Assembly (NCBI GenBank): GCA_021323155.1
Contig: JAJTCI010000012.1
Coordinates: 1-16,578, forward strand
From: Chitinophagaceae bacterium
GTDB lineage: Bacteria; Bacteroidota; Bacteroidia; Chitinophagales; Chitinophagaceae
Reading direction: 5' to 3'
DNA length: 16,578 nucleotides
Under the pieces are notes generated by a model. The model did no database searches. It was not told the origin of the DNA and saw nothing but the letters and a program-made list of their open reading frames with translations. How positions within the stretch are numbered: position 1 is the stretch's first letter; each line of letters opens with the position of its first letter. This document shows positions 1 to 6,667 of this stretch, piece by piece. Made by a program: the position numbers and the translations under genes.

Positions 1-38
1 TTCTGGCTGGCTTTTGCTTCCTTGATTGGATAATAAGA

Positions 39-638
39 TCATGCAACGTCTTTCTGGTGTGCTATGATGAAATCGATCACGTCGTCAAGTGAATGATCGA
101 TGCGCGAGAATGCATCAGTGATATCACCCCGGTTCACTTGCGCCGCGAATGATGGCGTTTTAAGTTTTTTTTGGATACTCTTCACATCCATTCCTTCGTA
201 ACGGGTAGGACGGATCAACGCCGCCGCGTGGATAAACCCCGAAAGTTCATCAAACGCGTAGATCATCTTATCCATCTTAGAAACCGGTTCCACACCGAAA
301 TAAGATGGTCCATGTGAAGCGATACAATGAAGCACCTCGGGATCAACGTTCTTTCGCTCCAACTCTTCGATGATCACCCGGCAATGGTCATCGGGAAACC
401 TCTCCCAGTCCGCGTCGTGCAACAGGCCCGCCTGCTCCCATTTCCGGGCGGTGATCTCATCCGCGCCCTCCTTTTCGATAGCCCATGCCTTCATCACAGC
501 AGCTACCTGCTTCATATGCAGCCGGAGTCTTTCATTCGGCACCCATTCATTCAATAGCTGCAGGGCCTCGGCCTCGGGTAACAGGTTCCCGGAGTCTTTA
601 GGATCGCCAAAACTGGAGCGTCCAAGCAAATGCGGCAT
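39..638 (-). CDS. HD-domain phosphohydrolase-like protein
   Basis: A 199-residue cytosolic protein of the HD superfamily of metal-dependent phosphohydrolases, many of which act on nucleotides or phosphate esters; the substrate here cannot be told. The metal-ligand pattern is visible in order: His41, the His74-Asp75 doublet in GLLHDADWER, His109 in IASHGPS and Asp130 in AFDELSG. The family-like region begins near residue 23 (EALQLLNEWV), so the first 22 residues are an unusual extension or the start is misplaced. No in-frame ATG lies between Met1 and Met42, and Met42 would cut into the domain, so the first ATG is kept. It is the last gene of a minus-strand group, 32 nt after the VOC gene. There is no signal peptide. 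Family call is firm, substrate unknown. Confidence 0.85.
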   Translation of the reverse strand: MPHLLGRSSFGDPKDSGNLLPEAEALQLLNEWVPNERLRLHMKQVAAVMKAWAIEKEGADEITARKWEQAGLLHDADWERFPDDHCRVIIEELERKNVDPEVLHCIASHGPSYFGVEPVSKMDKMIYAFDELSGFIHAAALIRPTRYEGMDVKSIQKKLKTPSFAAQVNRGDITDAFSRIDHSLDDVIDFIIAHQKDVA

Positions 639-670
639 CGTATTTTTTTGATAAATATAATGCAGTAGTG

Positions 671-1147
671 CTAAGCCGCTCCCTCGTACGCGGCTTTCAA
701 CGTGGCGATATCCAGTTTTACCATTTTCATCATCGCCTGCATCACGCGTTCAGTCTTCGCTTTGTCTTTGTCAGTCATCAACTGCCCCATGATGGTTGGT
801 GTGATCTGCCAGGAGAGACCATACCGGTCTTTCAGCCAACCACATTGTTGCGCTGAACCTCCCTGCAGTAGCGTTTCCCAGTATTTATCGATCTCTTCCT
901 GGGAATCGCAATTCACCATGAACGAGACCGCTTCTGTAAAGTTGAAACTCGGCCCGCCATTCAAGGCGGTGAATTGCTGCCCGAACAACTCAAACTCTAC
1001 GGTCATGACTTTACCGGCAGGGCCGGGGCTTCCTTCAGGATAGCGGGCGATCTTAGTGATCTTCGAATCCCTGAATAGTGAAGTATAAAGATTTGCGGCT
1101 TCTTCCGCCTGGTCGTTGAACCATAAGAACGGTGTTATCTTTTGCAT
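671..1147 (-). CDS. VOC family protein (PhnB / 3-dmu-9_3-mt type)
   Basis: A 158-residue single-domain protein of the vicinal oxygen chelate superfamily, PhnB-like subgroup (the family named after 3-demethylubiquinone 3-methyltransferase, in which true methyltransferase activity is not expected). It opens with the typical strand QKITPFLWFNDQAEEAANLY and carries the conserved C-terminal block CGWLKDRYGLSWQITP at about residues 102-117, followed by a helical tail (QAMMKMVKLDI). The substrate is unknown. It lies 16 nt after the SRPBCC gene and 32 nt before the HD gene on the same strand, so the three are probably cotranscribed. VOC and AHSA1-type proteins are often neighbours in bacterial genomes; a shared role here is inference only. 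Confidence 0.9.
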   Translation of the reverse strand: MQKITPFLWFNDQAEEAANLYTSLFRDSKITKIARYPEGSPGPAGKVMTVEFELFGQQFTALNGGPSFNFTEAVSFMVNCDSQEEIDKYWETLLQGGSAQQCGWLKDRYGLSWQITPTIMGQLMTDKDKAKTERVMQAMMKMVKLDIATLKAAYEGAA

Positions 1148-1163
1148 AGCGCTATCAGTTTTA

Positions 1164-1607
1164 CTATTTCTGTTCAGACAATTCTTTCACCTTCTGGAGT
1201 GCCTTTGGCCAGGTGTCGACAAAGTATTTGAGATGATCTTCACCGATCTCCATCTCCACCGTAACAGACGTCCGGCCATTTTCTTCACGAAGCGTATAAT
1301 TTTCGAGCGCGCCCGCCCAGCCTTTTACTTTTTCGCTGTCAAGGTCTTCCACGCCCTTGTCTACCATACCGAGGTGTTTAAAACTCATGAACTCGTTAGG
1401 GATATTCTCCGCCACGGTCGAAACCATACCCATGCCCTTGCCATCCAGGAAAAGCACCTTACTGCCTTTCTTCCAGTTGTCCGTTTCCACGGATGACCCT
1501 TCCGCGAATGGCGCGGTCCATAAAGGATAGGTATCCTTGTCCCAGAGCACCTGCCATACTTTTTCTTTGGGCGCATCGATAACGACGCTGAATTCTTGTT
1601 TTGTCAT
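1164..1607 (-). CDS. SRPBCC / AHSA1-like (START-fold) protein
   Basis: A 147-residue SRPBCC-fold protein, close to the usual length for the AHSA1 family (activator of Hsp90 ATPase homologues, hydrophobic ligand-binding cavity). The N-terminus EFSVVIDAPKEKVWQVLWD is the typical first strand and helix, followed by YPLWTAPFAEGS. The middle has the strand pair KVLFLD and MVSTVAENIP, and the C-terminus has the long cavity-lining helix (HLKYFVDTWPKALQKVKELSE). Bacterial members bind small hydrophobic molecules or have no assigned role; the ligand is not predictable here. It is the first gene of the minus-strand group SRPBCC-VOC-HD. The start ATG is the first in frame and gives a clean domain boundary. 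Confidence 0.9.
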   Translation of the reverse strand: MTKQEFSVVIDAPKEKVWQVLWDKDTYPLWTAPFAEGSSVETDNWKKGSKVLFLDGKGMGMVSTVAENIPNEFMSFKHLGMVDKGVEDLDSEKVKGWAGALENYTLREENGRTSVTVEMEIGEDHLKYFVDTWPKALQKVKELSEQK

Positions 1608-1625
1608 AGTCTCGATTTAAGACCA

Positions 1626-1633
1626 CAAAGATG
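1626..1633 (-). promoter_or_regulatory. Possible -7 element of the SRPBCC-VOC-HD operon
   Basis: On the minus strand this reads CATCTTTG, a 7-of-8 match to the Bacteroidota consensus TANNTTTG, 18 nt upstream of the SRPBCC start. I see no good -33 TTG at the proper spacing, so this is a weak call. Confidence 0.3.
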
Positions 1634-1780
1634 AACCAGTTTAAAGGAACGTGTGCGGTGTGTGCGCGACAATATGAAGGTGCGATCCCGACCTTGAATA
1701 ATTACCGAAACTTCACAAAACAATAACAGGTGAGCGTATTGAATGTTCTCTCCCCCGCCATCATTGTAACTGATTCTGTT

Positions 1781-1788
1781 TAACTTTG
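1781..1788 (+). promoter_or_regulatory. Bacteroidota -7 promoter element upstream of lipoprotein gene
   Basis: TAACTTTG matches the TANNTTTG consensus exactly and ends 13 nt before the lipoprotein ATG at 1802, predicting a 5' leader of only several nucleotides. The nearest upstream TTG (1764-1766) is 14 nt away, shorter than the usual spacing, so the -33 box is uncertain. Confidence 0.6.
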
Positions 1789-1801
1789 AAAAAACCTCCC
1801 T

Positions 1802-2305
1802 ATGCAACTAAAACATGTATCCCTCCTGTTCGTATTGCCCTTTTGCCTCATGCTGGCTGGCTGTCCTGTCTCTACGTCACACCCGTTAACGGACGTGGCT
1901 GGTGCTGCCAAATATGATAAACGCCTGGAAGGTACCTGGAACCAGCCCGATGTTGAAAGCGAAGCCACCAGTGTAAAGATTTCCAAAGGAAAGACTGACA
2001 ATACGTATGATATAACAGTTGTAACGGAAGGCAGTTCTTTCGCGGCAGACAGCAAAAATTATAAAGGCTGGCTGGCGGACTTTGAGAATATGAAATTCCT
2101 TGTCCTTAAGATGGAAGACGATGACCCGACATACTATATCTACCATGTAGAGATCGAAAAGGACAAACTCGTATCCCATACCGTCAGCTTTCTCGAAAAT
2201 GGAATATCAGCGATCACTTCCAGCGCCGCGTACAGGGAAGAAGTACGGGCTTCTATGAAGAAAGAAGGGTTCCTGAAAGAAAAAAAGATCTGGAAAAAAG
2301 ATTAA
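1802..2305 (+). CDS. Predicted lipoprotein of unknown function
   Basis: A 167-residue protein with a type II signal peptide: basic/hydrophobic residues 2-19 and lipobox LAGC with the lipidated Cys at position 21. The mature part looks like a small beta-rich domain: a KRLEGTW motif at about residues 40-46, then alternating strands (TYDITVVTEGSS, MKFLVLKMED, TYYIYHVEIEKDKLVSHTVSF), ending in a charged helix rich in Lys. The pattern around EGTW resembles small Bacteroidota lipoproteins with calycin-like or META-like folds, but I do not recognise a named family. It stands alone on the plus strand, divergent from the SRPBCC operon, with its own -7 element. Presumably envelope-located. Confidence 0.8.
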   Translation: MQLKHVSLLFVLPFCLMLAGCPVSTSHPLTDVAGAAKYDKRLEGTWNQPDVESEATSVKISKGKTDNTYDITVVTEGSSFAADSKNYKGWLADFENMKFLVLKMEDDDPTYYIYHVEIEKDKLVSHTVSFLENGISAITSSAAYREEVRASMKKEGFLKEKKIWKKD

Positions 2306-2444
2306 ATCGCTGATTACTACTGCTTCAAAATCTTTGATGTTCAACACATAAAATAACCTGGCGCATTAATACGTTTTAATATTGTTAATACTGGCATGAT
2401 CTTTACCTCTTCTCAGGAGTATGCCGTAACGATAAACTCGTATT

Positions 2445-2606
2445 ATGAACAGTATCCTAATTGTCTCATTGATCGTGTTACTGGCTTTCGGCCTGATGTT
2501 ATTCTTCGTTATCAGTGAGCGAATCGATCGCAAAGAACTCGAAGAACAACTCAAGCAGGCTTATAACCAGCCTAACACGCTGAATGAAGAGGCGATCTCC
2601 GCCTGA
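2445..2606 (+). CDS. Small single-pass membrane protein (53 aa)
   Basis: A short ORF of 53 codons plus TGA. It begins MNSILIVSLIVLLAFGLMLF, giving one transmembrane segment over about residues 4-23, followed by a charged amphipathic segment (SERIDRKELEEQLKQAY) and a short acidic tail ending EEAISA. Hydrophobic helix plus charged cytoplasmic coil is typical of real small membrane proteins, and a random ORF would rarely give so clean a split. There is no obvious Shine-Dalgarno, as expected in Bacteroidota. It lies 139 nt after the lipoprotein gene and 27 nt before a repeat tract. Function unknown. The main doubt is its length; conservation in relatives would settle it. Confidence 0.6.
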   Translation: MNSILIVSLIVLLAFGLMLFFVISERIDRKELEEQLKQAYNQPNTLNEEAISA

Positions 2607-2633
2607 ACAGCACCATAGTTTCATTCATCCTCA

Positions 2634-2788
2634 ATTCGCGGACCTTCGCGTCCCGGGTGAACGCCCATTCGCGTCCCCTATTCGCGTCCCCTATTCGCGT
2701 ATTCATTCGCGTCCTCCCATTCGCGTCCATTCGTGTTTTCTCTATTCGCACCCCCAACATTCACACCCCCTTAGCGCTTATTCGCGCC
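2634..2788 (+). repeat. Degenerate short tandem repeat tract, unit ATTCGCGTCC(CCT)
   Basis: About ten head-to-tail copies of an ATTCGCG-type unit, separated by 2-8 nt of C/T-rich spacer. Two adjacent 13-nt copies (2667-2679 and 2680-2692, ATTCGCGTCCCCT) are identical. Further copies begin near 2634, 2693, 2705, 2719, 2729 (ATTCGTG), 2744 (ATTCGCA), 2759 (ATTCACA) and 2780. The tract fills most of the 204-bp gap between the small membrane protein and the L,D-transpeptidase-like gene and stops 8 nt before the latter's -7 element. Unit length varies and is far too short for CRISPR. Role unknown. Confidence 0.8.
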
Positions 2789-2796
2789 ATACAAGC

Positions 2797-2804
2797 TAAA
2801 TTTG
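2797..2804 (+). promoter_or_regulatory. -7 promoter element of L,D-transpeptidase-like gene
   Basis: TAAATTTG is an exact TANNTTTG match that ends only 6 nt before the ATG at 2811, so transcription would begin at or next to the start codon (leaderless or nearly so). Its last bases, TTG at 2802-2804, could be mistaken for an upstream start codon; that is unlikely because they belong to the promoter. Confidence 0.6.
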
Positions 2805-2810
2805 CATCCA

Positions 2811-3632
2811 ATGAAACGCCAGGGCATCCTACTCGTCGTCATACTTTTATGCAGCTGCCTGGCAGCTTTCCCGCAACGGGATACTACGAAGCGTTCGGCC
2901 AAGGAAGAATTCAAGTCCTTCTTTCCGCCACCAGTCAGTGAATCATCACCGCAATTCAAAGCAGCCGACTCGGTTTACCGCAAAACAGCGTTGTATACTT
3001 ACGGCCTGGACCAGGCCGTGTTTTATCATGCGTATAAAGGCTACCAGTACTTATTATCACAGGGCAAACTGTCTAACCCGGATTTGCTTACAATCGCCGA
3101 TTATAGCCAAAGCTCTAAGAACAGGCGGTTGTATGTACTGGACATGAAAGAAGGAAAAGTATTGTTCAATACGTTTGTTTCGCATGGTAAAAATTCAGGT
3201 ATTGAATGGGCCTCTGATTTTTCCAATAGCGCCAATTCCAACAAGAGCAGCCTGGGATTTATGGTGACTGCTGAAACATACATCGGTGGCTCGGGCTATA
3301 GCTTGCGACTCGATGGCGTAGAAGACGGCATCAACAACCAGGTGAGGTTGCGAAACGTGGTAATGCACGGGTCAAAATTCGTGAACTACGAGCGGATCTA
3401 TGAGAGAGGAACGATTGGCAACAGCCTTGGTTGCCCCGCCATACCGATGTCTGATCACAGGCAGGTAATCGATAAGATCAAAGGCGGCTCCTGCCTTTTT
3501 ATCTACAGCAATATCGAACATTACAAAAGAAGCTCAGCCATATTGAATGCCACCTTCGATTGGCCGGTACTTAAAAAAACAGCGCCCGTCGAGGTGAAGC
3601 AAACTTCAGATTCTACCAGCAGGCAGTTATAA
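2811..3632 (+). CDS. Exported L,D-transpeptidase-like protein (YkuD_2 family)
   Basis: A 273-residue exported protein of the murein L,D-transpeptidase catalytic domain family (YkuD_2 type), expected to act on peptidoglycan in the periplasm. Residues 1-20 form a signal peptide (KR, then GILLVVILL..LAAF). The catalytic region has the HG motif at 186-187 (VVMHGSKFVNYE) and the Cys motif SLGCP at 205-209, with Cys208 the expected nucleophile. The region before it (about 101-165) contains the strands RLYVLDMKEGKVLFNTFVS and SSLGFMVTAETYIG typical of this family. The ATG at 2811 is chosen over the in-frame TTG at 2802, which overlaps the -7 element. The stop overlaps the convergent PAP2-like gene by 6 nt. 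Transpeptidase activity is inferred from the motif; YkuD_2 proteins are little studied. Confidence 0.88.
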   Translation: MKRQGILLVVILLCSCLAAFPQRDTTKRSAKEEFKSFFPPPVSESSPQFKAADSVYRKTALYTYGLDQAVFYHAYKGYQYLLSQGKLSNPDLLTIADYSQSSKNRRLYVLDMKEGKVLFNTFVSHGKNSGIEWASDFSNSANSNKSSLGFMVTAETYIGGSGYSLRLDGVEDGINNQVRLRNVVMHGSKFVNYERIYERGTIGNSLGCPAIPMSDHRQVIDKIKGGSCLFIYSNIEHYKRSSAILNATFDWPVLKKTAPVEVKQTSDSTSRQL

Positions 3633-4283
3633 TGTCACCCAGGCAGCTATCAGCTGGCATATAACCCCGAGAGCCAATCCCGAGTATATGTCTTTATTGC
3701 TGTGATCCGAAACGATGAAACGGGATGTACAGACAAAACCGGTAAAAAGGATGGCCGCACTCACCGCCCAACCCAGGTGGCCGGGATCCGCAAAGTCAAG
3801 GATCAGCAGGAATGCCGCGGCACTGCCCATTGCGATCGCATGCATACTGATCTTATAAAAATTATTGAGGATTAATGCAGCAGGCGTAGTCAGGAAGGCG
3901 CCAAGGAAAAACACCCTGAGTTCCATCGGCTGATCGGTGAAATTCTTACTGAGGTACCAGACCCACCAATAGAAGACCATCACGATCATATAAGGCGCGA
4001 TCCTTTCGCGTTGCGTTTTCAGGAAGATACTGTCGATGAATTTTAACCGCCACAACAGGAAGATCGCGACAGCAGGAAAGAAAGCGGTATTGATGAATAC
4101 CACCACCGTGCGAAAAAACGCGTCGCCCGCATCCAGCCCCGCGAACTCATGGGCGAAATGCTGCGTCATGAAATAAAAAACAAAGCTCGGGATGAACAAA
4201 GGGTGAAAGATGTAACTGATCACCTTTGCGAAGATCCGGAGGCCAATGGGATGCGATTGAACGGGTAATGCCTGTTGATTCAT
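3627..4283 (-). CDS. PAP2-like integral membrane protein
   Basis: A 218-residue protein with about six hydrophobic segments. It carries an exact third signature of the PAP2 (type 2 phosphatidic acid phosphatase) superfamily: SR-x5-H-x3-D at residues 187-198 (SRFIVSDHSNKD). The second motif is degenerate (KISMHA at 144-149, where PAP2 has PSGH, keeping the His148), and the first is reduced to KTQRERIAP at 89-97. A lipid-phosphate phosphatase role is possible, but departures in motifs 1 and 2 leave activity uncertain. It begins 3 nt after the rpoN stop on the same strand, so it is almost certainly cotranscribed with rpoN. Its stop codon lies in a TTATAA palindrome that also holds the stop of the convergent L,D-transpeptidase-like gene. 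Confidence 0.75.
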   Translation of the reverse strand: MNQQALPVQSHPIGLRIFAKVISYIFHPLFIPSFVFYFMTQHFAHEFAGLDAGDAFFRTVVVFINTAFFPAVAIFLLWRLKFIDSIFLKTQRERIAPYMIVMVFYWWVWYLSKNFTDQPMELRVFFLGAFLTTPAALILNNFYKISMHAIAMGSAAAFLLILDFADPGHLGWAVSAAILFTGFVCTSRFIVSDHSNKDIYSGLALGVICQLIAAWVTL

Positions 4284-4286
4284 TGC

Positions 4287-5774
4287 TTACAACTCTTTCC
4301 GCAGCCTTGCCACCGGGATATTCAGTTGTTCCCGGTATTTTGCCACGGTTCGTCGTGCAATGTTATAACCTTTTTCCTGTAAGAGTTCGGTCAGGCGCTC
4401 ATCGCTCAGCGGTTTGTGCTTGTCCTCGGCTTCTATCAGGTCGCTGAGGATCTTCTTTACTTCCCGTGTGCTCACCTCTTCACCCGTGTCGGTGCTAAGG
4501 GATTCGCTGAAGAAGAATTTCAGGCGGTAAGTACCAAACTCGGTTTGAACGAACTTGCTATTGGCCACGCGGCTTACGGTGGAGATGTCAAGACCAGTGA
4601 TTTCGGCGATATCTTTCAGGATCATCGGCTTCAGCATCGTCTCATCGCCGGTAAGGAAGAAGTCGTGTTGGTAGTTCATGATCGCGCCCATCGTGCTCAG
4701 CAAGGTATGCTGGCGCTGCTTGATCATATCGATGAACCATTTGGCGGAATCGATTTTTTGTTTAATGAACAGCACCGCTTCTTTCTGGCGCTTGTCCTTT
4801 TTACTGCCTTTATCGTAATCCTTCAGCATCTCCCGGTAGCCTTCACTGATCCGCAGATCCGGCGCATTGCGTGCGTTCAGGGTTAACTCGAGCTTGCCAT
4901 TATTATTGATGATGAAAAAGTCGGGAACAATATAACTTTCGGCCTTGTTGATTTCGCCGACATTACCACCCGGCTTCGGGTTCAGGCGGATGATCTGGGT
5001 GATCACATCTTTCAACTGGTCGTCGCTTAGATTAAGGCCACGCTGTATTTTTTCGTAGTGCTTCTTAGTGAATTCATCGAAGTACTTATCAAGCACGGAG
5101 ATCGCGGTTTCCACTGGTTTGCCTTCTTTCAACTTTCTTCTCAACTGGATGAGGAGACACTCGCGAAGGTCTCTTGCGCAAATGCCCGGCGGGTCAAAAT
5201 GCTGTATCTGCAGGATTAACTCTTCGATCTCCTGTTCTGTCGCATCCACATTCTGCCGGAAAGCCAGGTCATCTACAATTGATGAGAGTTCTCTTCTCAG
5301 GTAACCGTCATCATCCAGGCTGCCCACGATCTGCTCAGCGATCTTGAACGTACGCTCATCCAGGTTAAGCATGCCCAGTTGGTCTGTCAACAGGTCATGA
5401 AAACTGCCCTCCACTTTGAAAGGCATTGTTTTTTTATCATCCGCTTCGGGATAGTTATCATCACGCAGTTTATAATCCGCTACGTCATCATCGCCTTCAC
5501 TCACATAATCACTGATGTCGATATTTTCGTAGTCATCTTCAGGGCCGTCGGATTCGTATTCTTCCTCCGTATCATTTGACTGGAATTCATCTTTCATCTC
5601 GTCGGAAGCATCTTCGCCTTCTTCCGACATCTCGAGCGCCGGGTTTTCCTCGAGCTCTTCTTTAATGCGTTCTTCCAGGTTAGCTGTAGGGATCTGCAGC
5701 AGCTTCATCAGCTGGATCTGCTGCGGCGACAGTTTCTGTAGTAATTTCTGTTGTAAGGTTTGACTTAATGCCAT
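4287..5774 (-). CDS. rpoN: RNA polymerase sigma-54 factor RpoN
   Basis: A 495-residue sigma-54 factor. Region I at the N-terminus is Gln/Leu-rich (LSQTLQQKLLQKLSPQQIQLMKLLQ, where activator contact and melting inhibition occur). Region II is a long acidic linker (about 48-113). The core-binding domain follows, then a helix-turn-helix (ITGLDISTVSRVANSKF) and the diagnostic RpoN box ARRTVAKYRE at 473-482, which reads the -24 promoter element. It directs transcription only with AAA+ enhancer-binding activators, none of which is in this window. Length and domain order are complete. The PAP2-like gene follows after 3 nt. The start is the first ATG and gives a canonical region I. Confidence 0.97.
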   Translation of the reverse strand: MALSQTLQQKLLQKLSPQQIQLMKLLQIPTANLEERIKEELEENPALEMSEEGEDASDEMKDEFQSNDTEEEYESDGPEDDYENIDISDYVSEGDDDVADYKLRDDNYPEADDKKTMPFKVEGSFHDLLTDQLGMLNLDERTFKIAEQIVGSLDDDGYLRRELSSIVDDLAFRQNVDATEQEIEELILQIQHFDPPGICARDLRECLLIQLRRKLKEGKPVETAISVLDKYFDEFTKKHYEKIQRGLNLSDDQLKDVITQIIRLNPKPGGNVGEINKAESYIVPDFFIINNNGKLELTLNARNAPDLRISEGYREMLKDYDKGSKKDKRQKEAVLFIKQKIDSAKWFIDMIKQRQHTLLSTMGAIMNYQHDFFLTGDETMLKPMILKDIAEITGLDISTVSRVANSKFVQTEFGTYRLKFFFSESLSTDTGEEVSTREVKKILSDLIEAEDKHKPLSDERLTELLQEKGYNIARRTVAKYREQLNIPVARLRKEL

Positions 5775-5830
5775 TCTTTGGTCCGCTTAATCGTTAATAA
5801 ACAGTCTGTTCGTAATGCGCTAACGGGCCG

Positions 5831-5838
5831 TAAATTTA
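5831..5838. promoter_or_regulatory. Palindromic near-match to -7 element between rpoN and the 99-aa gene
   Basis: TAAATTTA is its own reverse complement and matches TANNTTTG at 7 of 8 positions on both strands. It lies 18 nt before the plus-strand ATG at 5857 and 56 nt before the rpoN start at 5774, so it could serve either or both divergent units. No convincing -33 TTG is seen on either side. Confidence 0.35.
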
Positions 5839-5856
5839 CAGACAAAACCACCTTTT

Positions 5857-6156
5857 ATGCAATGCATAAAGATTTGTTTTTCTGTATTTTTCTTATTAAT
5901 TGCAGCCGAAAGCATAGGGCAATCCAGGGCTGATTCTGTGATAGTGGCGTCGTCAGGTTTGATGAAAACAGATTCGCTACCACAGCCAGTTAAAACTGCC
6001 GCTTTCTTACCTGCCAATTTTTATGCCTCACAATTGGGATTCTTTTGCCGGGGAGAAATTTTTTTGGAAAAAAAGACCCGTATCCCGTTCCGGTTCCGGT
6101 TGGGAACCCTGGAATATTGCAACCAGCTCGAAGGAAAAAATTATCGATTACATTAA
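5857..6156 (+). CDS. Small exported protein of unknown function
   Basis: A 99-residue protein with a signal peptide (residues 1 to about 22: ICFSVFFLLIAAESIGQ) and no lipobox. The mature part is small and basic, ending with the block LGFFCRGEIFLEKKTRIPF followed by RFRLGTLEYCNQLEGK. I recall similar short hypothetical proteins in Bacteroidota with this GFFC...IPxRFRLG...LEGK pattern, but know no function. The two Cys (in GFFC and EYC) could form a disulphide after export. The histidine phosphatase gene starts 8 nt after its stop on the same strand, so they are likely cotranscribed. Confidence 0.75.
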   Translation: MQCIKICFSVFFLLIAAESIGQSRADSVIVASSGLMKTDSLPQPVKTAAFLPANFYASQLGFFCRGEIFLEKKTRIPFRFRLGTLEYCNQLEGKNYRLH

Positions 6157-6164
6157 AATAGAAA

Positions 6165-6659
6165 ATGAAAAAATTATTACTGGTGCGTCATGCAAAAAGC
6201 AGTTGGAACGATATGTCACAGCAGGATTTCGACAGGCCCTTGAATGACAGGGGCCACAGGGACGCCCCGCGCATGGCGGCGAGGCTGTTGAAAGACGAAG
6301 TGTCCATTGATTCATTCCTCTCCAGCCCGGCGGTACGCGCACTCACCACTGCGGAATACTTCGCCAAAGCTTACGACGTCAAGAAAAAAAACATTTTGCA
6401 GGAGGCGGCCTTATACCACCCGGAGCCGGAAGTTTTTTTTGACATTATTTCCAGGATAGACGACTCGACCAAATGTGTGGCGATTTTTTCCCACAACCCA
6501 GGCATCACGGAATTTGCAAATAAGCTCTGTGCAACCCGGGTGGATGACATGCCTACCTGCGCCATTTTCGCCGTGAAGGCCGATATCGGTCACTGGAAAG
6601 AATTTAAAAGCGCAGCAAAGGAATTCTGGTTCTTTGATTTTCCAAAGAACGACGACTAA
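6165..6659 (+). CDS. SixA-type histidine phosphatase family protein
   Basis: A 164-residue protein of the histidine phosphatase (phosphoglycerate mutase-like) superfamily, close in size and motif to E. coli SixA, which dephosphorylates phosphohistidine on signalling or PTS-related HPt proteins. The RHG-type motif is LVRHAKSSW with the catalytic His at 9. Arg58 lies in SSPAVRALTTAE, and the second catalytic-pocket His is 110 in IFSHNPGITEF. The KSSW sequence after RHA is characteristic of the SixA-like group. It lacks a signal peptide and should be cytosolic. The upstream 99-aa exported protein is 8 nt away. The physiological substrate is not predictable, so the sixA symbol is withheld. It ends 8 nt from the convergent lipoprotein gene. 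Confidence 0.9.
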   Translation: MKKLLLVRHAKSSWNDMSQQDFDRPLNDRGHRDAPRMAARLLKDEVSIDSFLSSPAVRALTTAEYFAKAYDVKKKNILQEAALYHPEPEVFFDIISRIDDSTKCVAIFSHNPGITEFANKLCATRVDDMPTCAIFAVKADIGHWKEFKSAAKEFWFFDFPKNDD

Positions 6660-6667
6660 ACACGCTT

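Noticed and set aside
1604..1807. Minus-strand 67-residue ORF between the SRPBCC and lipoprotein genes
   Set aside because: No recognisable features, overlaps both neighbouring starts and runs across the promoter region.
2572..2760. Minus-strand 62-residue ORF with a repeated NxNxR-like pattern
   Set aside because: It is a translation of the ATTCGCG repeat tract and overlaps the small membrane protein gene; the pattern is a by-product of the DNA repeat.
2634..2788. Possible CRISPR array
   Set aside because: Units are 10-15 nt and directly abutting; there are no 20-40 nt spacers and no cas genes.
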